A stretch of 64,000 bases of DNA, taken from the NCBI GenBank assembly GCA_026413225.1, contig CM048553.1:40464001-40528000 (forward strand), read 5' to 3'. The position numbers were made by a program, and so were the translations under genes. Below the pieces are notes generated by a model. It saw nothing but the letters and a program-made list of their open reading frames with translations, was not told the origin of the DNA and searched no databases. Origin of the DNA: Otis tarda. Its lineage: Eukaryota; Chordata; Aves; Otidiformes; Otididae. This document shows positions 1-12,199 of this stretch, in pieces. Each line of letters starts with the position of its first letter. The first letter of the stretch is position 1.

Positions 1-1210
1 ACTTAGAAAGTCAGCATAATTCAGTGTCCGATGGCTTGAAGTGAATAGGCCACTTGCTCTTGGAAGTATAAGCTGAGAACTTGGTTCCCACCAGATCGTC
101 TCTTTCTAGCATCAGTAAGACCCTTCACTGTTTTCTTACAACTTCTTCTGCAGATATAAGCAAGTTGGTTTTAGCCTTTTTTTTTTTTTTTAAGGCCTAG
201 AAAGCCCTTTGGTGTTAAGTTTGCCAACTCACGTTATTTCAGGTTCTTTCTCCTCATTGATAGCTAGGAAAAGGCATCATGAGACATCATGACTGCACAC
301 CGAAAAAACATGTAAGGCAGTGGATGCACAGTGGATGCACATAAACGCCTGAGGGGACTAGAAACTTTTTATCTGTTTTCCATGTAAATTTGTTTTTGAG
401 ACTATCTTCTTAAGTTATTGCTCTTACTTTAACTGCATGGTTAATGGCCTCTTATTATATGTGATTTAGTACAAAATTTTCTCTCTTTCCTCCTAAAATT
501 CAGTATAAATTTCAAATTTGCTATTTATTATAACAGTATAATGTTATGTGGCCTTTCCAAAATGATACATTCAAAAGTCAAACCAACATTCTAATTACAA
601 ATTAAAGTTTCCTTGTCACTAGAAATTCTTACCCATACACAATTTTAATACACGTCCGTTCAACAGCTCCGGGCACACAGTTGGAAATGTTAAAATCTTG
701 GAGACTAGAAATGAGCTTCTCCCACATGCAGCTTTTTCTGGCTGAGCTACAAACCCACAGAAACGATAGCTTGGTATGATTTGTGGTCATAAACTTCAAC
801 AGAGCTGTACGAGATGATGCTCTAAGAAAAATGTTAAGCCTCCTCTGCTTGTAGCAGGGAAGAATGAACCTCAGCTTTTTCTTACTGCTGCTTAACTAGT
901 GTAGAGTCTGTTAACTGGAGAAGAATCACCATAAACTACTAAACTATTCATTGAATTATCCCGATCTCTTTAATGATATTGCCAATAATTTGCCTTAATG
1001 AGACAAAAAAAAAGGCATCCTGGTTCAACAAATTACTTGAGATATTGCCCCCTTGAAACTGAACAGAATTTAAATAGCACTACTGTGAATCAAGAGACAT
1101 TCTACTTCCCCTGTACATAATCAGGAAAGCCTGCAAAGCCCCATCCTGTCCACACAGATGAACTCCTTGCAAATGTAAACCTAAAAAGGACAGCCAGGGT
1201 AGCTTCAAGG

Positions 1211-1260
1211 TTTTTAGGGTTTGGTTTTTTGTTTTTTTTTGTTTGGTTTTTTTTTTTTTA
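1211..1260. repeat. T/G-rich low-complexity tract
   Basis: The plus strand is almost entirely T with interspersed G and GG. Similar tracts recur at 18152-18357, 25654-25730 and 34032-34073, and an A/C-rich counterpart lies at 43308-43354. These look like independent low-complexity expansions rather than copies of one element, because their flanks differ. Confidence 0.8.
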
Positions 1261-4200
1261 ATAAGAATGGGAATTGATATGGACTTATGGATGTATAGAA
1301 CTAAATAGTTCAGTTGACTTAAAAATTTCATATTATCATTATTGGCATTCGTAACTTGGTAACAGAAATTAGTAAGAGCAATAATGACTCAATTTTCTTT
1401 GCAGCTGAGACATGCTTGCTAGCGTCTGGAAAAGAGGTTGGTTGTTTTAAATCACTTCCTGAAAAACAAAACAATCAGCATTCATCACCTGTTAATTCTG
1501 GAGCCATCAAAGCTCAGGTGGACAAGGGAATTGATGGAGTCTTCCCATGCACATATGCAGAGCTCCTCTAGCATGGGGAGACCTGCGGCAGCACGGTCCC
1601 TCCTGCAGCTGCATCTTCCCATAAGTGGGGTTCACCACACAACGCCAATGCAACTCAAGTTATCCAACTGCCCAAGTGCATGTTTCCATCACATTCAGCG
1701 CCTTTTCTGGCAAAGAGGGGCATGCCAGCATCCTCCACCCCCAGATTTGCTGCCCAAGTGGCTGCTAAAGTTTGACTACACTGCTGCTGATCAATTTAAG
1801 ATTTTAAAGAGCATTCAATTCACAGTTGAAATTATTGGAGATATTAAACACAACTGTTACAAATTATTTGACAGTTACCTTAATTAGACTAGGTCTGATT
1901 TAATATTTTGAGCACAGCTGAAACTCCTACTTTACTGGGGGCCATGGAAGTTTCTCAGCATGTTAGGTCCAGTAAATTAAATTGAGTTCAAGCAAATCTA
2001 TTAACACAGTCCAACACTTTCCACAGTTCATTACAAATAATAATTACTTTCTGAAAACTTCCTTCTTCACTACAAAGAACAGATCTGACTCAGTGAAAAC
2101 AGTATCAGTGAGGAAAGCTCAATTTTTGATGAAAGATTCTTGAACTTGCAAGAGCTTTGTTTTGTACCTGCTAGCAGTTGCCATACATACATTACATCAA
2201 CAGATTTCAAAGACAGCCCAACTTCTTTCAGACAAACCGTCAATGTTCTCTCAACCAATATACTATCAAAATCAGCTCCCTGCATTATTTACTAGAACTG
2301 AAGTTGGCTACTTAGACCAGAGAACCTGCAAAACTGGAGATCTGCCTATCACAGGCACCTTGGAAAGATTTCTTAAAAGATTAACTTAGCTATTATTTTA
2401 AGGATTCTGTAACAACACCAGCCATCTATTACTGTGAGCTTCCTAGAAAGGGATAATAATTCAGAATGAACATTACTACTTCTTATCTTTGTTATTGGGA
2501 AGATATTAGCTCAGCTGGGGTTTCTCAAACATTCATCATTTATTTGACGATATACTGAGGTCAGATGGCACCATTTCTGTTTCCAGATGAATCTAAAGTC
2601 AGCTTTATATTGCTGAAAATATGCTGGCATAGCTTTTAACATAAAAACTCCTTTAATAAGTTACAATAAAGTATCATGCAACTGGTATTTTTGTGAATAT
2701 ACCCGTTAAGAAATCTTTCTACTAGACATAAACAAAAAGCTTATATATATATCACATGAACGTTGTTAAAATAAACTAAGGAATATTTTAGGAGCGTTAA
2801 TTGTTAATGTTCTTTCAATGCTAAGTATAATCAAAGACTGCCTACTTGAGGTAGTTCTATGCTGCTTTTCCTCACTACATTGATTCTTTTGGGTATATTT
2901 AACCTAGAAAAAAAATCAAGGCATAGAAGAATAAGCAACAAAAACAAATCAATGTTCTACACATCTGTATTGTCTTTCTAAGATATGTAGAGTTGTCTGT
3001 GTGTTCACAGTGACGCGTAGCATCATCATTCATTGCCTCCACAAGGTTAATTTCAGGCTATTTAAATAAATTTTCTTCCCTGTGTGCTGATGACAGCATG
3101 TGATGACAATTTTGCTTCAAGTTAGTCACTAAGGGCAAAATGGAATGGTTTTGTTCAGTCATCATGGTGCTGCTAGTATCATTTTGCTGCAGCACCAGCA
3201 CACCACAACACTCTACCTTCTGCCTGCTTGCCTTTCTCTGCCAGCAGTATATACACCTTTCACACACTCTAAGGCTTTCCACAATCCAATTTCAATTGTA
3301 TCTCCATTGTTAGAGAGGTTTAGAGTGTTGCTTTGATTTTTTTTAATGTGTTTTCAGCCTGTGTTTGTTTATTACATTCAGGAAGTTCATTCATGCAAAG
3401 GAGTGTATCTGCTTGGGCTGTTTATGTGTAGTAATGTCTCTCTTTAAGGCTATTAGTTCTTTTTACCCTGAAAACCTGCATGTATTGGGAAGGTAACCTA
3501 TTGCATGCACTGTTAGAGTGTGTAGAGCTAAATGCCAATGGGAAGGATACTTGCCTCACATATACGGATCTGACCACAGATAGGCATTTCTACAAGGCAC
3601 CGTACTTTCCATATGGCATATCCAAAGAGATGTCAGATTGTCCAGCTGCCACTGAACCCATAAGAACCCAAATAGTAAGCTGGTAGGTTTGTCAGCTGTA
3701 CCCATGTAAAAAGAATCTTATGTTCTACAAAAAAAAATTGCAAAGGATTTAAAACAAAAGAAAAATAAAATAAAAAAAAAAAAGACAAAACCACCAGGAA
3801 TCTATGAACATACTGAAAATTTTTACTTCAACCTAATTGAAAAGAGTTAATTCAGATCTTTTCTTAGTAAAGAATGAAAGAGGAGAGAAAAATCATACTG
3901 TGTGGACCAATGTAATTTCCAAGTCCTCAGTGCTACTACGATTTGAGCCAATAGAAACTAAATGTGTTATTAGGAGGTTAGTGCAACTGCCCTAGCACTG
4001 CATGTGGAGAGAAGGACTAAATAACCAGTTTTACAAGGTAGACAGACTGTGGTCAGGATTGGCGAGACAAATGTTTGTAAATGATTACCTCATGTCTTGA
4101 GCGCTAAAAGCATGTACGGATACGAGAAATGCACTACAATGGCTTCACAGCACCCAAATTCATGTGGCTGCCAAGCCATCAGCCAGAGAGGGAGACAAAA

Positions 4201-7200
4201 AGGGAAAGGATTTAAATATACCTTCACATATGCACATGCACCATTTTATAGTCTGTTTGTCTTGACAGACTTTATCCTTTACAAACACAGGGAACTGCAA
4301 ATTTAAATAGGAGGTTAGGTAAGGTTTTACATATGGTTGTTTGGATTTGCTTCTTAAAGAAATAAAAATGGCTACTGAAAATAACAGATGCTGCATGAAG
4401 TGTTGAAGCAAAGATAATTTTTTCTGTGCTACCTAGAAGCAAACAATTGCATGCAACTTCCACTGCTGAAAGATTTGCTGCTCGCAGCAGCACAACTTAC
4501 CAGTAATAATAGAAAAAGAGAGAAGTTGTGTGCTTGCTATGTAATAGTCGCATATCTGGTAAGCTAAATGCTCCTGGTACGTGGCTGGTTTTGACAGGAG
4601 GTGAATAGATTGGCTTTCACAGGTAAATATCAGCAAATAAAAACTAATTTGCTAAACATTGCACTACAGAGACAGTAGACCCTCAGGTCATTACTGAAAA
4701 ATGACTTGGCTTAGCAAGAAGAGCACTGATACCGCTTGCAGTGCCAGGACTGGCTTCCTTCCCACCTCCTCCTTCCTTGTGAATTCACAATTGCAGATCT
4801 TGCCAAGGTTCTGTGTTTTCTGACTTCTTTTTTTTTAATTCCATATTGATCCCTAGTGTGCAACGATGGGTAACAGTATTGGAAAACACAGCCATTATCT
4901 CCCTCTGCCTTCATAGCTTACTACATTCTATAGTAAACAAACAGAGTAAACAAGGTCAACAAGAACAAAAGAAGCTGAGAAAATTTTCATGCCTTTCATT
5001 TGAATGAACTGTGCTGTCCATCTGCTTTTTCAATTAAGGTATAAAAGTAAATACATAGGAGAAAACCACTGTGAAGTAATAATCAAAAAGTAAATTAAGC
5101 CTAGCTTTTTTCTTTTGTTCTTCAGAAAGCAGTTTTAATATTCAGAAGTGATTTTCTAACATAAACCCACCTTTTAGGCTCTATCTTTTTTTCTGAAGGA
5201 GAGAGTTGGGAAAGAGACTGCCGGTTTGCGTTCTAGTAAACAGAACGCATAAAAAATACATAGCATAAAAGTTACCAACACGACCCAAATCCCTTTGAGA
5301 TCCTAAGTATATGCTAAAATTTCAAACGGCCATACCCAGAGTTAGCAGACACTCCCAGTCAATCTCATTTTTGTATCTCCTGTAACTGCTTCAGAGATGA
5401 AGACACTATACATTACCAAACCCCAGGAGCTTTTCAAGCTTTACTTGAAAAGCAAGTGGTACATTATGGCTTTACATTCTGAAATCTACAGGGACTATAA
5501 AACAGAGTAAATTAGTTGGCTGGGTAATAAAGCCAGGACCTGATCCCATAGTGATGAAAGAAATTCCCCTGATTTCCAAACAACTGGTTCAGCCAGCTAG
5601 CTGAAGTATTAAAAAGAGAAACAGATTGATCTAACCTCAGCTTTTTAAAATAGTTGTGACCTTTGCCAAAGCAGAAATAGGAAAAAAAATAATTAAAAAA
5701 AAAAAGAGAGAGAGAACAAGTGCTTTTGTTTAAATGCTCTAGATAAGGACTGAAGATGTATTATCTTTTTTCAAATCTAAAGAAGTTTTAAATGGATATA
5801 ATTTTAAGCATCAAAAGAGACAGAACATATTATCATAAATGTTAACAAGAGGCAAGGGTGTATAGTAATTGAACTTTCATAAAAGCCTCCCTTACAATTC
5901 CAATTTCAAATTACAGTTGCATTTTCTTATTTCGCATTTGATCCAGACCCTTGCCAAGTTCTTTAACCTGTCATACCATGCTTATGATGGGAGTAACTCT
6001 TTGTGGTGCATATGTACAAAGCACAAAAATAAAAAAAAATATTGAGGGAAAGTGTTCATGAGCATCAGACTGATGAACTGAAAGTAGTGGGCAACAAAAC
6101 GGGCAAGGAGGTCTAAATATATAAGCATGCCAATAATGCAGCTTCATATATTAGATTTTTCACCCCTAAGTAGACTTTACAGTAACGTATAGCTAAAATC
6201 ACTAAGAATACAAGCTGACCTACAGAATGTGGCTTTGCCATATAATGACTTAGGTCTACAACAGAGCAAAGCTTCTTCCCACTTTCAACCCCAGCAATTT
6301 GATTCAAGTACATTCTTAAACACTTCAGGCTTTGGTATTTCCAGCCAACCTCTTTTGCTGCATTTTCTCTGAATGTTAGCAATCATCTATGCAATTTCAG
6401 CTGCAGAACTAATCTTTGCAGTATATTACATGTAATAGCTCCTTTTAAAAACTGAAGCCCTTATGACCTCTACTGCATTGCAAGAATTTTTCATGATCTA
6501 ATAACAAATTGAAATATTTATCAAGTCCAAAATATACTTCTTCTTTTTCAAGTGCCACCATCTTCTGTAGTGCAATGAGAGGCAAAAGCTTTGAGAGGAT
6601 TCCTGTAACCTGATTATCATTTTTGTAATTGCAAAAATTTCTAGAACTGCCACCAGGTTATAAAACAAAATCAAAATAATATGGAAGGATATTTGGACAC
6701 AGTCACAGAGAGGTAGAAGCCATATGACTCAGAGATAATTCTGCACTCAAAGGCTCTCATTATTTTAAAATATTTTATAAAAATATTTTATATTAATTGT
6801 CTTTTAGGAAAAAAAAAAGATGAAAAAGGACAAACCCGTGACATCGTAATGAAAATTTTTTAAATTTGGTTTCTACTTAACATTCTATTTCTTAACAGAA
6901 GCAAGATATTTGTTAAGAAGGGATGCAAAATTAGATTCCACAGTTATCCCAAGTTAAAACACGTACAGACACACATTCACATGCATGTGTGTGCTCACGC
7001 ACACACTTTCTGTGGAAGGACCTTCAGCTGAAGCAACTGTGATCTAATCTGCTCTAATGAAGCAAGAAACCATTAATTCTGATTTTGGCATTGGAGCAAT
7101 TCTGCCACCCACAAGAAGTGTAACACTTGGGAATGACTTTTCTGTGTGTGTGTGAAATGGTGAAATCACCCTTTACAGCAATATACTGGATATATTTAAA

Positions 7201-8100
7201 GGTATTTTAGACAAACAGTTTCTCTAACAGAATCTAAAGGGGTAGAATCTAGCACAGAGCAGTTTCTGTAAGTTCAAACAGGATTTTTTAATTATTGTTA
7301 TAAATACATGCATTAATGATTATTCAGTGCGAGATATGAACTTCACTGCCTGGGAGGCTGTAACGCTCCAAGTATAAACACAGGCTCCTGCAGATTTCAA
7401 GATCATATACACTGGCTTGCTCAGCTGAATTCTTCTGTCACATACAGCATCCATTATATATTAACTACACTTTCTTATTGCAGATGGCTGGTGATAAAAT
7501 ATAGTTCATAATCCAGTATCTGTGTTTCTCAAAACATTTTAAAAGCGTAGCCTTATCATCACCGATTCATCCTGCCTTAAATGAAGACAAGCAGAAATGC
7601 TACAAAAGGCCTCCACAGTGTCTAACCTTGAAGAAAATATAACCTAAAAACAAACCGGTGACAACTAAATATTTTCACTGAAACCGCTGAAACAGGTTTT
7701 GTTGGTTGGCTGGTTTGTGCAATGTGTATTTTCTTTAAAGAGGTGGTGAGATTTGGGGAGTTGGGGGGGGGGTATTTTTTCTTCCATGACTCACTCAGCA
7801 TGAATCTCTTCTACAAGAAAGTGTTCCAGAAATAAAAAGTGATACTCAGAATAGTACTATGTATGCAGATGAACTACTACGCTTTACAACATTGACTGAA
7901 AAAAACCCATAGAAAACAGCCAACATGCAAACAGAAAAGTGATGGCATTTTCAGGCAAAAATAATTTGGTTTTCCCCTTAACAGTTCTATTATTTTATCC
8001 TAGAGAATAAAATATATAGAATACACCTCAATATATTAGACTTCCTATATAATGTGAACAGAAACATTGAGTAGTTACTTAAAACAACAATAGGTCCACA

Positions 8101-8217
8101 GGGGTAGGGAGGGAAGGAAAAAAAAAAAAAAAAGGAAAAAAAAAGAAAGTACAAGGTTCTCTCTCTTTTTCTCCCTCTTTTCTTTGTAAATTTTATTTTT
8201 AATTCTTTTTTTCAGTT
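8101..8217. repeat. Purine-rich then pyrimidine-rich low-complexity tract
   Basis: An A/G-rich run at about 8108-8150 is followed by a C/T-rich run at about 8158-8216 that ends in TTTTTTTCAG, directly at the left edge of the GC-rich block. Read on plus, the pyrimidine run plus CAG resembles a 3' splice site. Read on minus, it is an A-rich stretch containing AATAAA-like hexamers, which could be the tail of a retroposed sequence. Neither reading can be settled from sequence alone. Confidence 0.55.
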
Positions 8218-8850
8218 GTGCTTCTTCAATAAGGGTAAGGTATGGTGGCACACAGTGGAGCATTTTTTCAGCAGTGGGGGTGGACGACTGGCTTCCCTCT
8301 CAATTCCAGTCAGGGTTTACCGAGCCCTCAGGACCAGTGCTCACTGTCCCATAACTGCCATATCACTGCAGCGTCTCCCCCGGTTCAACAACCATCACGT
8401 ATGGTGCCAGTGCATGGCAAGCACCGAAAAATCTCCTCCTTCCTCTCTCAAACTGCGAAAAGTGCTTTCCACTTGACCCAAACGGAGCGGCCACCCAGCC
8501 CAAGCAGTGGCCACGGGGGCCACACCAGGCTCGCAGGGCAAGCCAGCTTCCGCGAGCCACTCGCACTGCTGGGCCGAGGAAGGCGTGATGCCGGCGAGGT
8601 GGCCAAGCCAATGCAGCAGCGGCCAGAGGGACCTTTTAAGGTAGGGGTGGCAGCAGCCTTCAGCTATGGCCATTGGACGCAGCAGAGCCCTTGCATTGAG
8701 CAGGACTGGAGAAGGTCCCCTGCTATTAGTGAGCAACGACAGCGCTACGGCAGTGATGGCCACCCACCGTTTCTCCTCTCACAGCTGCTGAGAACGGTCG
8801 TAACTGACTTTTATCTTACATTAAATTATTAACTCGATGATAACAACAAG
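8218..8850. other. CpG-rich block of unknown identity with overlapping open frames
   Basis: Composition changes sharply here. By eye there are about 28 CpG dinucleotides in roughly 630 bases at about 55% GC, whereas the flanks have very few. A 196-codon frame runs on plus at 8242-8832 from an ATG, and frames of 122 codons (8395-8763) and 82 codons (8363-8611) run on minus. None shows a motif I recognise. The plus frame is rich in Ser, Pro, Gln and Gly, which is expected from GC-rich DNA and is not evidence of function. A CCAAT pentamer lies on minus near 8670, about 30 bases from a TTTTAA-containing stretch at 8633-8640. Possible identities are a CpG-island promoter with first exon, a retrocopy, or a GC-rich repeat or LTR. 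No terminal repeats or target-site duplication were found by eye. Confidence 0.4.
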
Positions 8851-8981
8851 CGAAAGTTGCTTTGGGGTAGGTATGTACATTTTCAAGTCCAAAACATCTA
8901 CCTATTAAAACACTAAGCAGAAATGTATTATTTTCATTGGCTTTTGGCTTACTCTATAAACACACTACATCATTTTATAGG

Positions 8982-9009
8982 ATTATTATTATTGTTATTA
9001 TTATTATTA
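8982..9009. repeat. ATT/TTA trinucleotide microsatellite
   Basis: ATT units repeat imperfectly, with one G interruption (TTATTGTTATT). It is short and probably unimportant beyond being a polymorphic marker. Confidence 0.8.
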
Positions 9010-10076
9010 CAATTCCACATTTCTGTTCAACTCCAAATGATGAATGCAAAACCAATACAATAAGTAACAAATGTATCCACGGTGACTAAACAACAAACTC
9101 TAAATCACAGCACCGTAAGTGAAAATTAATAGTTATTGAAAGCACTCCATCAAAATTCCAGTGCAATTTAAAAGAAAGGCTCATGCAATTAGAAGGGTCA
9201 CAATAAGTTTAATTATTTGAAGGCTCGGCTCAAATAGCAGAACATAAATTATCTCAGTCCAAAAACTTCTGATAGGCTACAGGTTTAAAAAGAAAACCAA
9301 GAAAAACTACGATTTCTGAATTTACTAACTTTTGTCTGTGACGGTTAAGAAACTCACTTCACCCATTAACACTTGCTATGGAAGAATAATATTTTCAGAG
9401 GGTTAGGTCTTACTTTCAACAGTAAATATTCCAGTATTTATTTAAACCTTAATGCTATACACACGCGTTCCCACTATGCTACCTTACATCAGCAGCAATC
9501 AGATAAGAAGGCCCAGAAAAACAAGCAAGATGCATCCAAACATACAGAAATGCTTTTTCTTCCCTTCCTATTCTTTAGGTGGCCCAATAGTAGCACGCAG
9601 AGGATGAAATACCACAGAATTCTCTACTAATACTGAAAGGAAATTACTTTTTTTCCTGAGAAAATATAAAATTCTGCTATTTTCTATGTGATGGTTACGG
9701 TAATTTTAAGTCGAAGTAGGTGCGCGATGTATGCGGTCGAGCTTTTCCATCCAGTTCTGTGCAATACTGCTTTGTGCAATAAGTGTTACAACAGGGACAG
9801 GTGAGATTACAGACGCTCCCGGTTCTCACAGACAGAGCAAGAAAACACCCAGAACAACCACAGGTAAACACTATCCCCATTAGCTCATGCTTTGTTATGC
9901 GAAAGACAGAAACCAGAACATTAATTTAAAACTTAGTATCAAAGGAATTTTCAGACTGAACAAAGCAGACTGAGAACCTGCCTAGCAGAAACTTTCAGCT
10001 CTGCTCTCAGAAGTGAAATTTCCTACAAAGTAGAGAGAAAGCACACTCCGGTTTGTTCCAGTTGAAAACTTGTGTT

Positions 10077-10150
10077 GCACCAGAGAACAAGTAAGCACGT
10101 GAAACAGCCGTTTGCACCAGAAAACAAATAAGCACGTGAAGCAGTGGTTT
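10077..10150. repeat. 37-base tandem duplication, two copies
   Basis: Copy one is 10077-10113 and copy two 10114-10150. Both begin GCACCAGA, contain the exact core TAAGCACGTGAA and end GTTT. By eye they differ at five positions (about 86% identical), so the duplication is not recent. Each copy carries a CACGTG E-box palindrome, doubling that potential bHLH site. Confidence 0.9.
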
Positions 10151-11339
10151 GTATTTTTTCAAAGAAGTAACACCAAAATAAGTTGTATCACCATTATGTG
10201 TTTCTGAAAATTACAAACAAACAAAAAAAAAGGAATATAAAATTGAGTACCGTACAGCTAACATATACCTAATACTCTAATCTATATAACTTCAGGAAAC
10301 CATAACTTCTAATCCTAGTCACACAGGCAATTGTTGCAAAACTGACTGTAAAAAAGAAAACCCATCTCGCACTTGCAGTGATACTAAAGGTAGAAAAATA
10401 ACCTAAAACAGATTAGCAAAAAATGAACCTATTGCCACATTTTTAATGGTAAAGAGACTTAATCCAAATTATTCAAACCTAAAACCAAAATGCTTCTCTA
10501 TTCTTCCTCAGTCTTTGGAAAATGTAGTAAAGCTAAAGCATCACAAATTTACCTTAAAAAGGGACTCTGAAAGGTTCTGACAGCTCAGCCAATTTATATT
10601 TTTTCTGTTAGGACAGTTTACATCAAAATCAATCTGCTTTCATAATTGATGGGTTTCACTGTTAAAGACAGCTCCTATCAGTATTTTTAATTTTATGAAT
10701 ATAAGAAAATAATGCTTAGCATGTCAGAAAGCATAGTGCTTTTGTGACAAGGCTCAGAACATTACAAAAGTTCTTCTCTTAAAGCTTGAAGTGAACTCCT
10801 GATTCAATATTTAATGAAACTGAGAAAGCTGCTGAATGTCCCAGAAATCCTCCAGCTCTCTGCTCTGTGTTCATTCTTATTATGCTGCTATAAATTAACA
10901 CTGAGGCTAGACGAGATTTCAAGTAGCCCAGAATAGTATTTTTCCATCACATCACCAAATTTTCTGTTTCATTCTTTTGCTATTTAGCAGCACAAACTTG
11001 CAGCATTATATTGCAATTGTACATTCCAACCCAGTACTGCAGCACTACAGTGCTTAGACATAGCTCTACGCTCCAACATGTTTTGAGGGTATGCAGCCAG
11101 CTCAGCTGTAAGCCTAAGGAAGATTTCCATCAAGCAACAAAACTAAACTCCGCACAAATATTTAACAGCTCTCAGACGTGTAAAGGCTTAAAATAATATG
11201 CATTTTGTGGTATGCTAGAAGCCAACACCGCACCAGTGATCTGCATAATGCAGAGTACTCGGCAAACACACCACTGCAAATAAAGCATTGTTTCCCCTTT
11301 CTAGCTTTGAATTCTTCAAACTAAAAGCTGAATGAAATA

Positions 11340-12112
11340 CTGAGGCTTACTGTGCCTCCCCACCACAGACAGTGCAGTAGCAGCTCGCCCATTACGTTAA
11401 GTTCGCCTAAAACTTCCCATGCCTCACAACCATTTCTCATCCCCTCTCGGCAGACGAAACACAAGTTCGTATAAAACAAACCTAGGATGAGTTCATCCTA
11501 TCTGGCTTATTTTTCAAGCTGCTAAAACTACGCGGTAGCCCACTCAAACAGAAAATTTCCCAGACAATGGAATCCTTTCAAACTGCACAGCCGGCAGGAT
11601 TCCCCAGTTGTCAGTTTTAGGTGCGTGCCAGCATGAAACATTCTTGAATCCGAAATTTATAATAATCGCTCCTATCGATAATGTGAGTAGAAGCAGAATT
11701 ACATCACCGTTAACACTTACCAAAATACATTATGTTTCTCATTAATCATGCAGTCAGGATCCCACCGCTGTGTATTCAGCATTAGCTCCCGCGCAGGGCT
11801 GACATGTAAAGCAGAGCTCTTTCATTCTACATTATGTGGAAATTTCCCAGCGCAAGAAGCGTGAGCAAGCAGTGTGCCTCCTCAGGATGAGCGCTTTGCA
11901 GGCAGTCTTATCCCTGATACAATCCCTGTCTGATTTAGCGTTTACTCCGGCTGCATGCTGCACTGCCCATTCTTACTGTAATCTGACTCCTCCTTCTGAT
12001 GTCCTTGCTGTGCCTGTGACATCAGGACTAAGAGTACTACAAACAGATCTTTTCTTTAACGGGCTCGCAATGACGTGCTCTAATATACTGGTTAACCTAA
12101 CTCCGTCTTGGG
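11340..12112. promoter_or_regulatory. CpG-enriched belt, candidate regulatory region
   Basis: About 27 CpG dinucleotides occur in roughly 770 bases at only about 45% GC, giving a CpG frequency well above the surrounding sequence. The belt contains a palindromic kappaB-like GGAAATTTCC at 11838-11847, a CRE-like TGACATCA near 12017-12024 and a CRE half-site TGACGTG at 12071-12077. A 124-codon plus frame at 11836-12210 runs into low-complexity A and T tracts and is not convincing as protein. Retained CpG may mark an unmethylated element such as an enhancer or promoter. That is inference from composition, and isolated motifs of this length are common by chance. Confidence 0.35.
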
Positions 12113-12113
12113 G

Positions 12114-12199
12114 AAAAAAAAAAAAAAAAAAAAAAGCCCTTCTAAAACCGTATGTATTTTTTTTTCCTTTTATTTTTTCTTTCTTTTTTTTTTTTTTTG
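12114..12199. repeat. A22 tract followed by T-rich tract
   Basis: A run of 22 A residues occupies 12114-12135. After about 20 mixed bases comes a T-rich run at about 12157-12198, so the two arms could pair as an imperfect hairpin. Open frames crossing it encode only Lys or Phe runs. Confidence 0.85.

Larger units (their letters stand above)
1..8217. other. Unique AT-rich non-coding sequence
   Basis: I see no supported gene here. The open frames are short and overlap frames on the opposite strand. The longest, a 149-codon frame at 1438-1887 on the plus strand, has no recognisable domain and lies in a slightly GC-richer patch at about 1500-1780. CpG is rare. Simple tracts include a T/G run near 1211-1260, an A-rich run near 3764-3785, and short CA/TG alternation near 6965-7010 and 7143-7153. 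At 6766-6795 an AT-rich near-repeat of AAATATTTTAT occurs twice. Confidence 0.6.
8851..11339. other. Unique AT-rich non-coding sequence
   Basis: No supported gene. It contains a short ATT-type microsatellite at about 8982-9009 and a 37-base tandem duplication at 10077-10150. CpG is somewhat more frequent near 9700-9830 than in most of the window, but there is no defined island. Open frames of about 60-85 codons have no recognisable domain. Confidence 0.55.

Noticed and set aside
1438..1887. 149-codon plus-strand open frame
   Set aside because: No recognisable domain, overlapping frames, and no clear splice or promoter context; compatible with chance in a slightly GC-richer patch.
6960..7010. 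CA/TG alternating stretch considered as a functional Z-DNA element
   Set aside because: The alternation is short and interrupted; ordinary microsatellite decay explains it.
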